Of a DNA stretch of 64,000 bases, positions 25,559 to 34,125 are shown piece after piece; position 1 is the stretch's first letter, and every line of letters starts with the position of its first letter. Position numbers and translations under genes: made by a program. The DNA is taken from the NCBI GenBank assembly GCA_965262845.1, contig CBDHFX010000002.1, positions 558,001 to 622,000 on the forward strand. Reading direction: 5' to 3'. The notes beneath the pieces are model-generated. The model saw nothing but the letters and a program-made list of their open reading frames with translations, was not told the origin of the DNA and ran no database searches. This stretch comes from ECT2AJA-044 sp965262845. GTDB taxonomy: Bacteria > Bacteroidota > Bacteroidia > Flavobacteriales > ECT2AJA-044.

Positions 25559-26421
25559 AATGGTTTTATATTCTTCCGGTAACGGCCTTCACGGCCGGAT
25601 GCGATCCTGCGGAGAAGCCCGAACAAATTCCGGGGTATGTTCAAATCAGTGACATTTCTGTTGAAACGACTCCCGGCCAGGGGAGCTCAAGCGACAATAT
25701 CAGCGACTGCTGGGTTTATGTTGATGATCCGGAACTCGGATACGTTTTGCAAGGTGTTTATGAAATGCCAGCGAGCTTTCCGGTGCTCAGGGAAGGTAAT
25801 ACACGCTTTCAGATCCGCGGCGGTGTGCGCATATCGGGGTTGAGCACGGCACGGCAGATCTACCCATTTTACCGGTCCTACTACGACACCGTGAGTTTGA
25901 CTCCCAACGGAAATGTATCCTTGACCCCGGTGCTTGATTACTTCCCGGGGTCAACTTTCGCCTGGATGGAAGATGCTGAAGATCCGGGACTCGGCATGGA
26001 ATCAACTGAAAGTTCGGATACCAGCCTCACCCTGATTACCGGTAGCGAGGCCTTTGAAGGAAATGCCTCCCTGGCTTTTTACCTGGACACGATGAATTCG
26101 TTTTTCTTCGGTGCTACCGTGGAGGAATACAACCTGCCGAAAGGAGGCCGGCCCGTATTCCTTGAGGTCAACTACAAATGCAATTACGAGTGGGTCGTAG
26201 GCGTATTGGGGAACACACCGGGCGGAGTGACCGAAGGCATCTCACTGACCATCCTTCCGAAGGAAGAATGGAACAAGTTGTACATTCAGCTTACCAATCA
26301 GGTAAGTGCTGCAGGAAACGTCAATGCCACGTCCTTCAAGATCTTTTTTGCCTCACTTTTGAACCCCACGCAACAGGAGAAGGCCTATGTTTTCATTGAC
26401 AACGTCAAGCTGGTTTATTGA
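25555..26421 (+). CDS. Lipoprotein of unknown function
   Basis: 288 residues. Starts at a GTG overlapping the previous stop (GTGA). Lipoprotein signal KWFYILPVTAFTAGC with Cys near residue 16. The rest is beta-rich, without a family I can name; a C-terminal part (FLEVNYKCNYEWVVGVLG..AYVFIDNVKLVY) looks like a carbohydrate-binding-like jelly roll. Sandwiched with 1-4 bp overlaps between the oxidoreductase and the sugar transferase, so it is likely produced with them. Confidence 0.75.
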   Translation: MKWFYILPVTAFTAGCDPAEKPEQIPGYVQISDISVETTPGQGSSSDNISDCWVYVDDPELGYVLQGVYEMPASFPVLREGNTRFQIRGGVRISGLSTARQIYPFYRSYYDTVSLTPNGNVSLTPVLDYFPGSTFAWMEDAEDPGLGMESTESSDTSLTLITGSEAFEGNASLAFYLDTMNSFFFGATVEEYNLPKGGRPVFLEVNYKCNYEWVVGVLGNTPGGVTEGISLTILPKEEWNKLYIQLTNQVSAAGNVNATSFKIFFASLLNPTQQEKAYVFIDNVKLVY

Positions 26422-27836
26422 TGCATAAACAATTACACCTCCTCAGGTATTTATTCTTCGACGTGCTGACTGCGGGAGGAGCCTGGACCTTGTTTTTCGT
26501 ATATCGGAAAACCGTCATTGAATCCGCGAAATTCGGTATCAGGATACCACTTGATTACAGTGCAAAATTTTATGGGAGCCTGATCGCAATTGTGGTCTTT
26601 TGGATTGTGCTGTACTGGACCTCCGGATACTACAACGATATCTACCGAAAATCGCGTTTGCAGGAATTGGGGCAAACCGTTTTTCACTCCATTTTCGGAA
26701 CGGTCATCATCTTTTTTGTGCTGATCCTGGACGACACCATTGTCAGTTACAGGAGTTACTACAGTTCCTTCTTTACCCTGCTGGGGCTACATTTCGGGCT
26801 CACCTACCTCCCGCGATCCGTTATCACAACCCGCACGGCACGCCGTATCCATCGGAGAGAGATCGGTTTCCCCACGTTGCTGATCGGGAGTAACGAAAAT
26901 GCGGTGGAACTTTATCAGGAACTGGAAGGAGCTCGGAAATCAAGCGGCAATCAGTTCATCGGCTTCGTCAGTGTGAACAACAACATTGAGTTCCTGGCTT
27001 CAAGGGAACTGGACCACCTGGGTACCTACCAGGAATTACCGGAGCTGATCGGAAAATTCGGAATTGAGGAAGTGATCATAGCACTGGAATCCACCGAGCA
27101 TAGCCGGATCGAGGAAATCCTCAATCTGCTTGAATCAGCCCCGGTGGTCATCAAGATGATCCCGGACACCTACGACATCCTATCCGGAAAGGTGCGGATG
27201 CAATCGATCTTCGGAACACCGCTGATCGAGATACAGCACGACCTTATGCCTGTGTGGCAGTTTACTATCAAGCGGGCTATGGACATCTTGCTGTCGATCG
27301 TGCTGATGATCGTGTTTTCGCCGATCTTCCTGCTTACCGCCATAATAACTGCGCTCACCTCCAGGGGGCCTGTACTCTTCAGGCAGGAACGGGTGGGCCT
27401 GAACCGGAAACCTTTTTACATCATCAAATTCCGGTCAATGTTCCAGGATGCCGAAAAGGCCGGACCCCAGCTCTCAAGCGATGATGATCCGCGCATCACC
27501 GGATGGGGATGGATCATGCGAAAGTTCCGGCTCGATGAACTACCGCAGCTATGGAATGTTTTGATTGGTGAAATGTCTTTCGTAGGACCGCGCCCCGAGC
27601 GTCAGTTCTACATCAGGCAGATCGAAAAAGTAGCGCCACACTATCGTCACCTGCACCGTGTTCGCCCGGGCATCACAAGCTGGGGAATGGTGAAATACGG
27701 ATACGCCGAGAACGTACCGGAGATGGTGCAGCGAATGAAATACGATATTATTTACATCGAAAATATGTCGCTGTTCATTGATCTGAAGATCTTGATCCAT
27801 ACCATACTAATTGTCCTTAAAGGACGCGGAAAATAA
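26421..27836 (+). CDS. Polyprenyl-phosphate sugar transferase (WcaJ/WbaP type)
   Basis: Initiates exopolysaccharide or O-antigen synthesis by moving a sugar-1-phosphate onto undecaprenyl phosphate. 471 residues: four hydrophobic segments in the first 140 residues, a CoA-binding-like middle domain (TLLIGSNENAVELYQEL), then the catalytic bacterial sugar transferase domain after a membrane helix near 290 (KRAMDILLSIVLMIVFSPIFLL, RVGLNRKPFYIIKFRSM, RKFRLDELPQLWNVLIGEMSFVGPRPE). The ATG at 26421 overlaps the lipoprotein stop (TGATG). This points to a surface-polysaccharide locus, though no polymerase or flippase is here. Confidence 0.93.
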   Translation: MHKQLHLLRYLFFDVLTAGGAWTLFFVYRKTVIESAKFGIRIPLDYSAKFYGSLIAIVVFWIVLYWTSGYYNDIYRKSRLQELGQTVFHSIFGTVIIFFVLILDDTIVSYRSYYSSFFTLLGLHFGLTYLPRSVITTRTARRIHRREIGFPTLLIGSNENAVELYQELEGARKSSGNQFIGFVSVNNNIEFLASRELDHLGTYQELPELIGKFGIEEVIIALESTEHSRIEEILNLLESAPVVIKMIPDTYDILSGKVRMQSIFGTPLIEIQHDLMPVWQFTIKRAMDILLSIVLMIVFSPIFLLTAIITALTSRGPVLFRQERVGLNRKPFYIIKFRSMFQDAEKAGPQLSSDDDPRITGWGWIMRKFRLDELPQLWNVLIGEMSFVGPRPERQFYIRQIEKVAPHYRHLHRVRPGITSWGMVKYGYAENVPEMVQRMKYDIIYIENMSLFIDLKILIHTILIVLKGRGK

Positions 27837-27845
27837 AACAACACG

Positions 27846-28736
27846 ATGAAAAACATTGCCGTTATTGGAGCCGGGACCATGGGAAACGGGATCGCACACG
27901 TCTTTGCCCAGAGTGGTTATAAGGTCAGTTTGGTTGACCTGGACCAGGGATCCCTTGACCGGGGCATCGGAACCATTACCAGGAATCTGGACCGCATGAT
28001 CGTCAGGCAGAAGATCACGGAGGCGGACAAGGAAGAGACCCTGGGTCGCCTGGAGCCTATGACCGACCTCACGGTCGGATGTGCCTCAGCAGACCTGGTT
28101 GTAGAGGCCGCAACGGAAAACGTTGATCTGAAGTTGAAAATATTCTCGCAACTGGAAGATATCTGCCCGCAGGGCACCATTCTGGCTACAAATACCTCCT
28201 CCATCCCGATCACTAGGATCGCTTCCGTGACCAGGCGGGCCGACAAGGTCATTGGCATGCATTTTATGAATCCCGTGCCGGTTATGAAGCTCGTGGAAGT
28301 GATCCGCGGTTATGCTACAAGCAATGGAGTGACCCAACAGATCATGCAGCTTTCGCGCGATCTCGGCAAGGTGCCGGTAGAGGTGAATGACTATCCTGGA
28401 TTCGTTGCGAACCGCATCCTGATGCCCATGATCAATGAAGCTATTATCAGCCTGCATGAAGGAGTGGCCGGAGTAGAGGAGATCGATACCGTGATGAAAC
28501 TGGGCATGGCACATCCGATGGGGCCGCTGCAACTGGCTGATTTTATCGGACTCGACGTATGTCTGTCGATCCTGAATGTGCTGTACGAAGGACTCGGGAA
28601 TCCAAAATATGCCCCATGTCCCCTGCTCGTGAACATGGTAACGGCAGGAAGTCTCGGGATCAAGTCCGGAGAAGGGTTCTATGACTACAGCGAGGGGCCG
28701 AAGGCGGCCAAACCCAGCCTTACGTTTGCAAGGTGA
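27846..28736 (+). CDS. 3-hydroxybutyryl-CoA dehydrogenase
   Basis: NAD(P)-dependent oxidoreductase acting on 3-hydroxyacyl-CoA. 296 residues: NAD loop IAVIGAGTMGNGIAHVFA, NTSSIPITRIA, the catalytic-His segment GMHFMNPVPVMKLVEVI and the domain-2 motif NDYPGFVANRILMPMINEA. Single-domain form without a hydratase. Its 3' end overlaps the convergent membrane-protein gene by 17 bp. Confidence 0.94.
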   Translation: MKNIAVIGAGTMGNGIAHVFAQSGYKVSLVDLDQGSLDRGIGTITRNLDRMIVRQKITEADKEETLGRLEPMTDLTVGCASADLVVEAATENVDLKLKIFSQLEDICPQGTILATNTSSIPITRIASVTRRADKVIGMHFMNPVPVMKLVEVIRGYATSNGVTQQIMQLSRDLGKVPVEVNDYPGFVANRILMPMINEAIISLHEGVAGVEEIDTVMKLGMAHPMGPLQLADFIGLDVCLSILNVLYEGLGNPKYAPCPLLVNMVTAGSLGIKSGEGFYDYSEGPKAAKPSLTFAR

Positions 28737-29481
28737 GTTCGCTGTTCTCCTGCCCGGGAGGATACACATAATTGTACAGGTGCAGGAACATCACCGCCCA
28801 AAACACACTGAAATAGAGTGATACAGCAGAAATCAGGACCATGGTGAAGGGTTCCGGAGCCCAAAAGGTCAGAAGCATCAGCAGAAGTTCCGTGATTCCG
28901 GCAATCAGTAGGGATCCCAGAAAAAGCAGGAATACCTTGAACCACTGCTTAATGACCATGTCGTAACTGGTACGCAGGGCATCCAGGAAGTTGAGATCAA
29001 GGAAGATCACGAGATAGAGGGCCATGGACCAGCAAACGGCCAGAAACAAACCGGGGAGCACAAAGCATAGCATGGGCAAAATGAGTAGCACCACCATGAG
29101 CAATCCGGTCGTAAGTACAAATGGCCATTTTTGAAGGGAAAGCCACAGTAATTCCCTGGTCGTATATTTTATGCCACCCCACTGCCTAAAAACTGCCCAG
29201 GCCGTAAAGCAGTAGAAATAAATGGAGATCATGCCCAGCAGGAAAGACAGGAAGGTATAAGATCCCATTTTATCGTTCAGATTCTGTACATGGGCCAGGT
29301 CATCATCGGCTATCGCCCTGAATATTTCGCTGAAGTCCGCGAAAACAAAGCTTTGAATGACAGCCATGGGCGCATAGCAGGCAAAAAAATACCCCCACCA
29401 GAATCGTCGGTGTTTCGATATCAGGGTATTGACATCCTCAAAGATCAGCGTAAAGGACAAACGGGGAATATGGGTTCTCAT
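28720..29481 (-). CDS. Multi-spanning membrane protein of unknown function
   Basis: 253 residues from the ATG at 29481; the frame continues upstream but loses membrane character and overlaps ppx. Starts with a soluble stretch (HIPRLSFTLIFEDVNTLISKH), then about six hydrophobic segments. The overall plan resembles flavobacterial proteins with a DUF975- or YesL-like layout, but I cannot assign a family. A TATTTTTG box (29497-29504, minus) lies 15 nt before the start. Confidence 0.7.
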   Translation of the reverse strand: MRTHIPRLSFTLIFEDVNTLISKHRRFWWGYFFACYAPMAVIQSFVFADFSEIFRAIADDDLAHVQNLNDKMGSYTFLSFLLGMISIYFYCFTAWAVFRQWGGIKYTTRELLWLSLQKWPFVLTTGLLMVVLLILPMLCFVLPGLFLAVCWSMALYLVIFLDLNFLDALRTSYDMVIKQWFKVFLLFLGSLLIAGITELLLMLLTFWAPEPFTMVLISAVSLYFSVFWAVMFLHLYNYVYPPGQENSELTLQT

Positions 29482-29496
29482 AGTAGTGATTTCCGC

Positions 29497-29504
29497 CAAA
29501 AATA
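29497..29504 (-). promoter_or_regulatory. Putative -7 box of the membrane-protein gene
   Basis: TATTTTTG on the minus strand, 15 nt before the ATG at 29481. Confidence 0.5.
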
Positions 29505-29548
29505 ATCCATCCTTTCCAAACCGGATCCATAGGACACCATACCGAGGG

Positions 29549-30457
29549 CTATGCGTAGAAAGGCTTGAGAAAACGCTCGTTGTAGATCGTCCGCACGATG
29601 CCGTCTGCGAGACCGATTTTGGGAACGTGCACTTGCTGAGCATTGCAGGCATCCATCACCGTAACAAAGATCTTTGAGGCTACAACGATCACATCGGCCC
29701 GATCAACGTTCAAACCGAGCTTCAGTATCCGCTCTTCAAGTGTAAGCCGTTCAATTGTTTCGAGCGATTCGTTCAGATATTTCAGGTTGATGGATTTTCC
29801 AATCTGCTGACCGGACATTTTAAAGAGCTTGTTGATGTTCCCTCCGGAACCGATGATCTCCACATCCCTGTAACGGCGTGTTTGTTCGCGTATCCATTCA
29901 CTCATTTCCTTCCAATGCCCTGGCTTCACACGTTCTGTGAGGATCCGGATGGTTCCGATATTAAAGGAACGGGACACCACCTTATCCTGGCCACTAAAAA
30001 GTATGAGCTCGGTACTTCCCCCTCCTACATCAACATACAGGTAGGTTCGTTTTGGGTTCAGCAGTTGCTCAATATGGGTTGAATAGATAATATCCGCTTC
30101 TTCCTTACCACTTATGATGTTGATCTGGATGCCGCTTTCCCTGGCTAATTTGGCAATGACGGCCGTTCCATTTTTCGCTTCGCGCATTGCAGAGGTCGCG
30201 CAGGCCTTGTAGTCTGTCACGTCATTCACCAACATCAGGTGTTTAAAGGCCTTCATGGCATGGATCAATCGTTTCACATTGCGTTTGCCGATCCGCCCCC
30301 CGGTAAATACATCTGCTCCGAGCCGAATGGGAACGCGGATCAGGGAACTCTTTCTGAGAACAGGTCGCCCCTTTGTTTTGATCACATTACAGATGAGCAG
30401 CCGGATCGCATTCGACCCGATATCGATCCCCGCTATTCGCTTATAGTTCAAACTCAT
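29549..30457 (-). CDS. ppx: Exopolyphosphatase / Ppx-GppA phosphatase family
   Basis: 302 residues with the ASKHA fold: AGIDIGSNAIRLLICN at the start and LYVDVGGGSTELILFSG near residue 137. The length covers only the two catalytic domains, without the C-terminal HD part of long Ppx enzymes. It releases phosphate from polyphosphate and possibly acts on pppGpp. It overlaps the ppk1 stop by 4 bp, so synthesis and breakdown of polyphosphate are encoded together. Confidence 0.93.
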   Translation of the reverse strand: MSLNYKRIAGIDIGSNAIRLLICNVIKTKGRPVLRKSSLIRVPIRLGADVFTGGRIGKRNVKRLIHAMKAFKHLMLVNDVTDYKACATSAMREAKNGTAVIAKLARESGIQINIISGKEEADIIYSTHIEQLLNPKRTYLYVDVGGGSTELILFSGQDKVVSRSFNIGTIRILTERVKPGHWKEMSEWIREQTRRYRDVEIIGSGGNINKLFKMSGQQIGKSINLKYLNESLETIERLTLEERILKLGLNVDRADVIVVASKIFVTVMDACNAQQVHVPKIGLADGIVRTIYNERFLKPFYA

Positions 30458-32523
30458 TTTTCCCTATCTGCCTTATCCCGGTAATACTGTTTCAGCATCA
30501 TCTGGGATCTCTGCTGTCCGCCGGAACCTGTGTGTCGGTATTTATTGTCAAAATCCTGATCGTGCCAGCGCGATTTCACATTATCCTGCCAGCTTATTTC
30601 CAAATTTTCCAGGATTTCCTTCCGCGCATTTTCATCGTACACCGGTACGGTCACTTCCACCCGGTTGTCAAGGTTCCGGGGCATCAGGTCTGCCGATGAA
30701 ATAAAAACCCTGGCACTGCTGCCCTCCCCAAACACATATACCCGTGCATGCTCCAGGAATTTGTCCACGATCGAAATGGCCTCAACATGCTCAGACAGTC
30801 CGGGGATCCCGGGCACCAGGCAGCAAATACCACGCACGTTCAGCCTGATCCGTACCCCGGCGCCTGAGGCTTCGTAGAGCTTGTTGATCATCTCTTCATC
30901 AACCAGGCTGTTCATTTTGAAATGGAGCAGGGCCTCACGGCCCGATCTGGCCTTCGCGATCTCTTCGTCAATCAGGTCGTAAAAAACCTTTCGGGTATAG
31001 TGAGGGGAAACCACTAAATGATCGTATTTCGGGATATTGAAATTGTTCCGAAAAAATTTGAAGACCAGGTCCACTTCCCTGGTGATGCGTTTATCTGAAG
31101 TGGACAACGTATAATCGCAATAGAGCTGAGCCGTTTTTTCGTTAAAATTACCGGTCGACACACAGGCATAGCGCACTCTTTTGCCATCGGCATTCTTCCG
31201 GTTGATCAGCACCAGCTTGCTGTGTACCTTGAGTCCCGGAACTCCATAGATCACGTTTACCCCTTCGTCCTGCAGACGTTTGGTCCACTTAATATTAGCC
31301 TCCTCATCGAACCTGGCCTGCAGTTCGATCACAACCATAACGTTTTTCCCGTTTTTCGCAGCGTTGACCAGTGCATTCAGGAACTGGGAGTTCCTGGCTG
31401 CCCGGTACAGGGTGGCTTTAATGCCGGTCACCTGTGGATCGATCGCCGCCTCACGGAGCATGCGGATCAGGTATGAAAAGCTCTGATAGGGATAGTGCAA
31501 CAAGATGTCGCGATCATCCAGTATCCTCAGGGATCTGACCTCGCGGTCAAGTTCAGGCTGCCTGGCTGGCCGATGCAGTCCGTACTCCAGATGAGGTCCA
31601 CCCACATTTGGGAAGTCCATAAAATCCTTTTTATTGTGGTAGCGCCCGCCCGGGATCAAACTATCACTTTTTTCATCGGCCTTCAAACCCTTCATCAGAA
31701 AGCTGAGCAGGTCCGCCGGCATGTCCTTATCATACACAAACCGGACTGGTTCGGCTTTTTTACGCGCCCTGACCGAGCGCGAGATCTTGTCGATGAAGGA
31801 GCGCGATATATCGTCGTCAATATCCAGTTCCGCATCGCGGGTCAGTTTGATCGTATAGGCCCTGAACTCGTCAAATTCGAAAGTGGCGAAGATCCGGTGA
31901 AGAAAATGGCGGATCACATCGTCAAGGTACATGATGTATTTTACGTTCCCGCGATTTGGAAGTACCACAAAGCGTGGAAAAACTTCGGAGGGGATCTCGA
32001 TCAAGGCGTATTCAACCTGCTGGCCCGAATTTTTTACAAGCCTGACGGCATGATAAATTGACTTATCGCGCAGCATGGGAAATTCATCCACGTAGTTGAG
32101 CATTATCGGTACCAAAACCGGGCTCAATGTCTCTTCGAAGTACTGATCAATGAATTCGATTTGGGCCTCGTCAAGCCCTTGCTCATTGACCATATGGATC
32201 CCTTCCGACCGCAGGTCACTTTTTATTTTTGCCAAAATTTCCTCGAAAAGCTGCTGCTGTTCAATAACGACGGTATTGATCTGGGAAAGCAATTCCTTCG
32301 GATCTACCCCGGCGAGGAGATCTGCAGCCTGTTTACCCAGCACCGACAGGCGGCGGATAGTGGCATAGCGCACCCGGAAGAACTCGTCAAGGTTGTTGGA
32401 AAAAATCCCCAGAAAGCGCATGCGCTCAATCAGGGGAACAGTATCATCGGCGGCCTCCTGTAACACACGTGCATTGAAGAGCAGCCAGCTTTTCTCGCGA
32501 TCAATGTAATGAGGGGTGTTCAT
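30454..32523 (-). CDS. ppk1: Polyphosphate kinase 1
   Basis: Polymerises phosphate from ATP into polyphosphate. 689 residues in the usual four-domain plan. N-domain DREKSWLLFNARVLQEA..LGIFSNNLDEFFRVRYA; first catalytic HKD-like site YGVPGLKVHSKLVLI (phosphorylated His); ARFDEEANIKW; second site SIVDKFLEHARVYVFG. Middle gene of sixA-ppk1-ppx with 4-bp overlaps on both sides. Confidence 0.96.
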   Translation of the reverse strand: MNTPHYIDREKSWLLFNARVLQEAADDTVPLIERMRFLGIFSNNLDEFFRVRYATIRRLSVLGKQAADLLAGVDPKELLSQINTVVIEQQQLFEEILAKIKSDLRSEGIHMVNEQGLDEAQIEFIDQYFEETLSPVLVPIMLNYVDEFPMLRDKSIYHAVRLVKNSGQQVEYALIEIPSEVFPRFVVLPNRGNVKYIMYLDDVIRHFLHRIFATFEFDEFRAYTIKLTRDAELDIDDDISRSFIDKISRSVRARKKAEPVRFVYDKDMPADLLSFLMKGLKADEKSDSLIPGGRYHNKKDFMDFPNVGGPHLEYGLHRPARQPELDREVRSLRILDDRDILLHYPYQSFSYLIRMLREAAIDPQVTGIKATLYRAARNSQFLNALVNAAKNGKNVMVVIELQARFDEEANIKWTKRLQDEGVNVIYGVPGLKVHSKLVLINRKNADGKRVRYACVSTGNFNEKTAQLYCDYTLSTSDKRITREVDLVFKFFRNNFNIPKYDHLVVSPHYTRKVFYDLIDEEIAKARSGREALLHFKMNSLVDEEMINKLYEASGAGVRIRLNVRGICCLVPGIPGLSEHVEAISIVDKFLEHARVYVFGEGSSARVFISSADLMPRNLDNRVEVTVPVYDENARKEILENLEISWQDNVKSRWHDQDFDNKYRHTGSGGQQRSQMMLKQYYRDKADREK

Positions 32524-33026
32524 TGATCTTCCTTCCGCACCCGTTTTTGTGGGTAATCAAAGAACATCAGTTCGGCACTCCGATCAATCTGGGCCCATGA
32601 GGTTATATCGAATTTGAGACAGGCTACGCCGGTGGTCGGCACATGATCAATGTGGTGTTCTATACAGTAGTTAACAAAATGGGTGATGGTCGGATTGTGC
32701 CCGAAGATCATGGCCGAGGCGTATTCATCACTGATGGAGGCCACAAGTTGACGCAGACTATCGACATCGGCACCATAAATGGACTCCTCAATAGCAATAT
32801 CGGAAAACGGAATATTTAACCGCCTTGCGAAGATCAAAGCCGTGTGCAGGGCCCGGGTGGCCGGGCTCGAAATCAGTATTTCGGGAATATCGCCCTGTTC
32901 AGCCAGCCATTCTGCCGTGTTGTAGGCATCGCGTACACCGCGTCCTTTCAACGATCGGTCCACATCGGCCACTTCCACTGTTTTCCAGCTGCTTTTCGCA
33001 TGACGTACGACAAAGAGCTTTTTCAT
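32520..33026 (-). CDS. SixA-type histidine phosphatase
   Basis: 168 residues from the ATG at 33026, starting KKLFVVRHAKSSW with the RHA(K) phosphohistidine loop, then SSPATRALHTA and FGHNPTITHF with the second catalytic His. SixA enzymes dephosphorylate phosphohistidine proteins. Being first in the polyphosphate operon hints at a link to phosphate or polyphosphate metabolism here (inference). The 15 extra upstream residues of the open frame lack homology. Confidence 0.88.
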   Translation of the reverse strand: MKKLFVVRHAKSSWKTVEVADVDRSLKGRGVRDAYNTAEWLAEQGDIPEILISSPATRALHTALIFARRLNIPFSDIAIEESIYGADVDSLRQLVASISDEYASAMIFGHNPTITHFVNYCIEHHIDHVPTTGVACLKFDITSWAQIDRSAELMFFDYPQKRVRKEDQ

Positions 33027-33253
33027 ATCATAAGGAGTTTGTCTGCTATGCTGGCGGGTTCGGAGCGCCACCCTTTCCCGGGCATGATGTGCACCTGACC
33101 GTCTTCGCCATAAAGCACTTGATTTCGGGTATAATATTAAGGATCTTTCATTAAGGGCATGTTAAGATACTCTACCAATAAGGTTCACATGCCCGGGCAG
33201 CTCCCGCAATCCAACCAGTCCAGGCAGGTTGGCCTCTGGTTGATAAACACCGA

Positions 33254-33454
33254 TCAATCACCTTCCTCCAGGGAAAAAAGCTCCTCAACAGGGATCCCGA
33301 AGACCCTGGCCATTTTAAGCGCGAGGACCGTGGACGGGGCATACTTGCCTGATTCAATAGCAATGATAGACTGCCGGCTTACACCAATACGTTCGGCCAG
33401 CTCGCCCTGGGTCATCTTTTGGCGGGTGCGTTCAACCCGGATATTATTCTCCAT
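33254..33454 (-). CDS. XRE-family helix-turn-helix regulator
   Basis: 66 residues, almost entirely one HTH: TRQKMTQGELAERIGVSRQSIIAIESGKYAPS, then LALKMARVFGIPVEELFSLEE. This short YozG-like type is usually encoded with a small membrane protein, as here (11-bp overlap with the upstream gene), and is expected to control that pair. The three direct repeats upstream of the pair are the likely target. Confidence 0.9.
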   Translation of the reverse strand: MENNIRVERTRQKMTQGELAERIGVSRQSIIAIESGKYAPSTVLALKMARVFGIPVEELFSLEEGD

Positions 33455-33905
33455 TGCGGATCGAGCTCATACGCCACCTGAATCGGGCCACGAACAATAG
33501 CAATAGGGAAAACATATTGATGGTCATGACCCAGAAAAAGGGCAGGCCGTACACGAAAAGGATGGCGAACAACAAGATCCCGTAGTTCCAATAAAGCGCC
33601 CAAACGAGCGATTCGAGCCGTAGGCGCATAATGAATTCATCTTCCTTTTTTTCTCTGGACAAGGCTATGAACACACTGCCTAACAGGAGTCCGATCGCAA
33701 TCAGCTCATCCGCAATTACATTTTCGATTACCTCAAAGAATCCCGCCTTTCCTAACAGCTCGTCTACCCAGATCGCAAGGATCTTCATTTCCGGACCTTT
33801 GATTTCGCCCAGTATGAGCATGACTATTCCGGCCAGCAAACCCGGGATCAGCAACATCCAGCCAATCCTCCTAAAACCGGGAGGGAACAAATAATTTGGT
33901 TTCAT
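33444..33905 (-). CDS. Small membrane protein paired with the XRE regulator
   Basis: 153 residues from the ATG at 33905 (MKPNYLFPPGFRRIGW). Four hydrophobic segments in two hairpins (near 15-38, 70-88, 105-123 and 124-142). No recognised family. The XRE regulator follows with an 11-bp overlap. The open frame extends ten codons further up into the repeat region, but that part contains the putative operator. Confidence 0.72.
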   Translation of the reverse strand: MKPNYLFPPGFRRIGWMLLIPGLLAGIVMLILGEIKGPEMKILAIWVDELLGKAGFFEVIENVIADELIAIGLLLGSVFIALSREKKEDEFIMRLRLESLVWALYWNYGILLFAILFVYGLPFFWVMTINMFSLLLLFVARFRWRMSSIRNGE

Positions 33906-33906
33906 A

Positions 33907-33968
33907 TTTGACAAGTTTAATTTACATTTTGACAAGTTTCATTTACCAAAAGTGTAGTTTTATTTACA
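33907..33968 (-). promoter_or_regulatory. Three direct repeats with 21-bp period, probable operator
   Basis: On the plus strand the core GTTTnATTTAC occurs at 915-925, 936-946 and 957-967 (33 kb), with n = A, C, T. The first two copies share the longer TTTGACAAGTTTnATTTAC. The period is exactly 21 bp, two helical turns, so all sites face the same side of DNA. The array starts two bases before the start codon of the membrane-protein gene. Confidence 0.7.
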
Positions 33969-34072
33969 TTTCCAGCAACGTTGTTAAAAAAAATTCATGC
34001 TGATCACGTTCCCTTAGGTTTTTTCTGTACCCTCACTCAGCGCCTGGTGCCATCTTCGCCGGGGATAGTAAC

Positions 34073-34104
34073 AAAAAAACCACTCTTTTGGAGTGGCTTT
34101 TTTT
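34073..34104 (-). terminator. Terminator of dnaK
   Basis: A six-pair stem, CCACTC with GAGTGG, with a TTTT loop, flanked by A7 and T8 on the plus strand. It can work in both directions. On the minus strand it ends about 20 bp after the dnaK stop. Confidence 0.85.
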
Positions 34105-34125
34105 CATTGCTGTTGGCGGCAGGCC

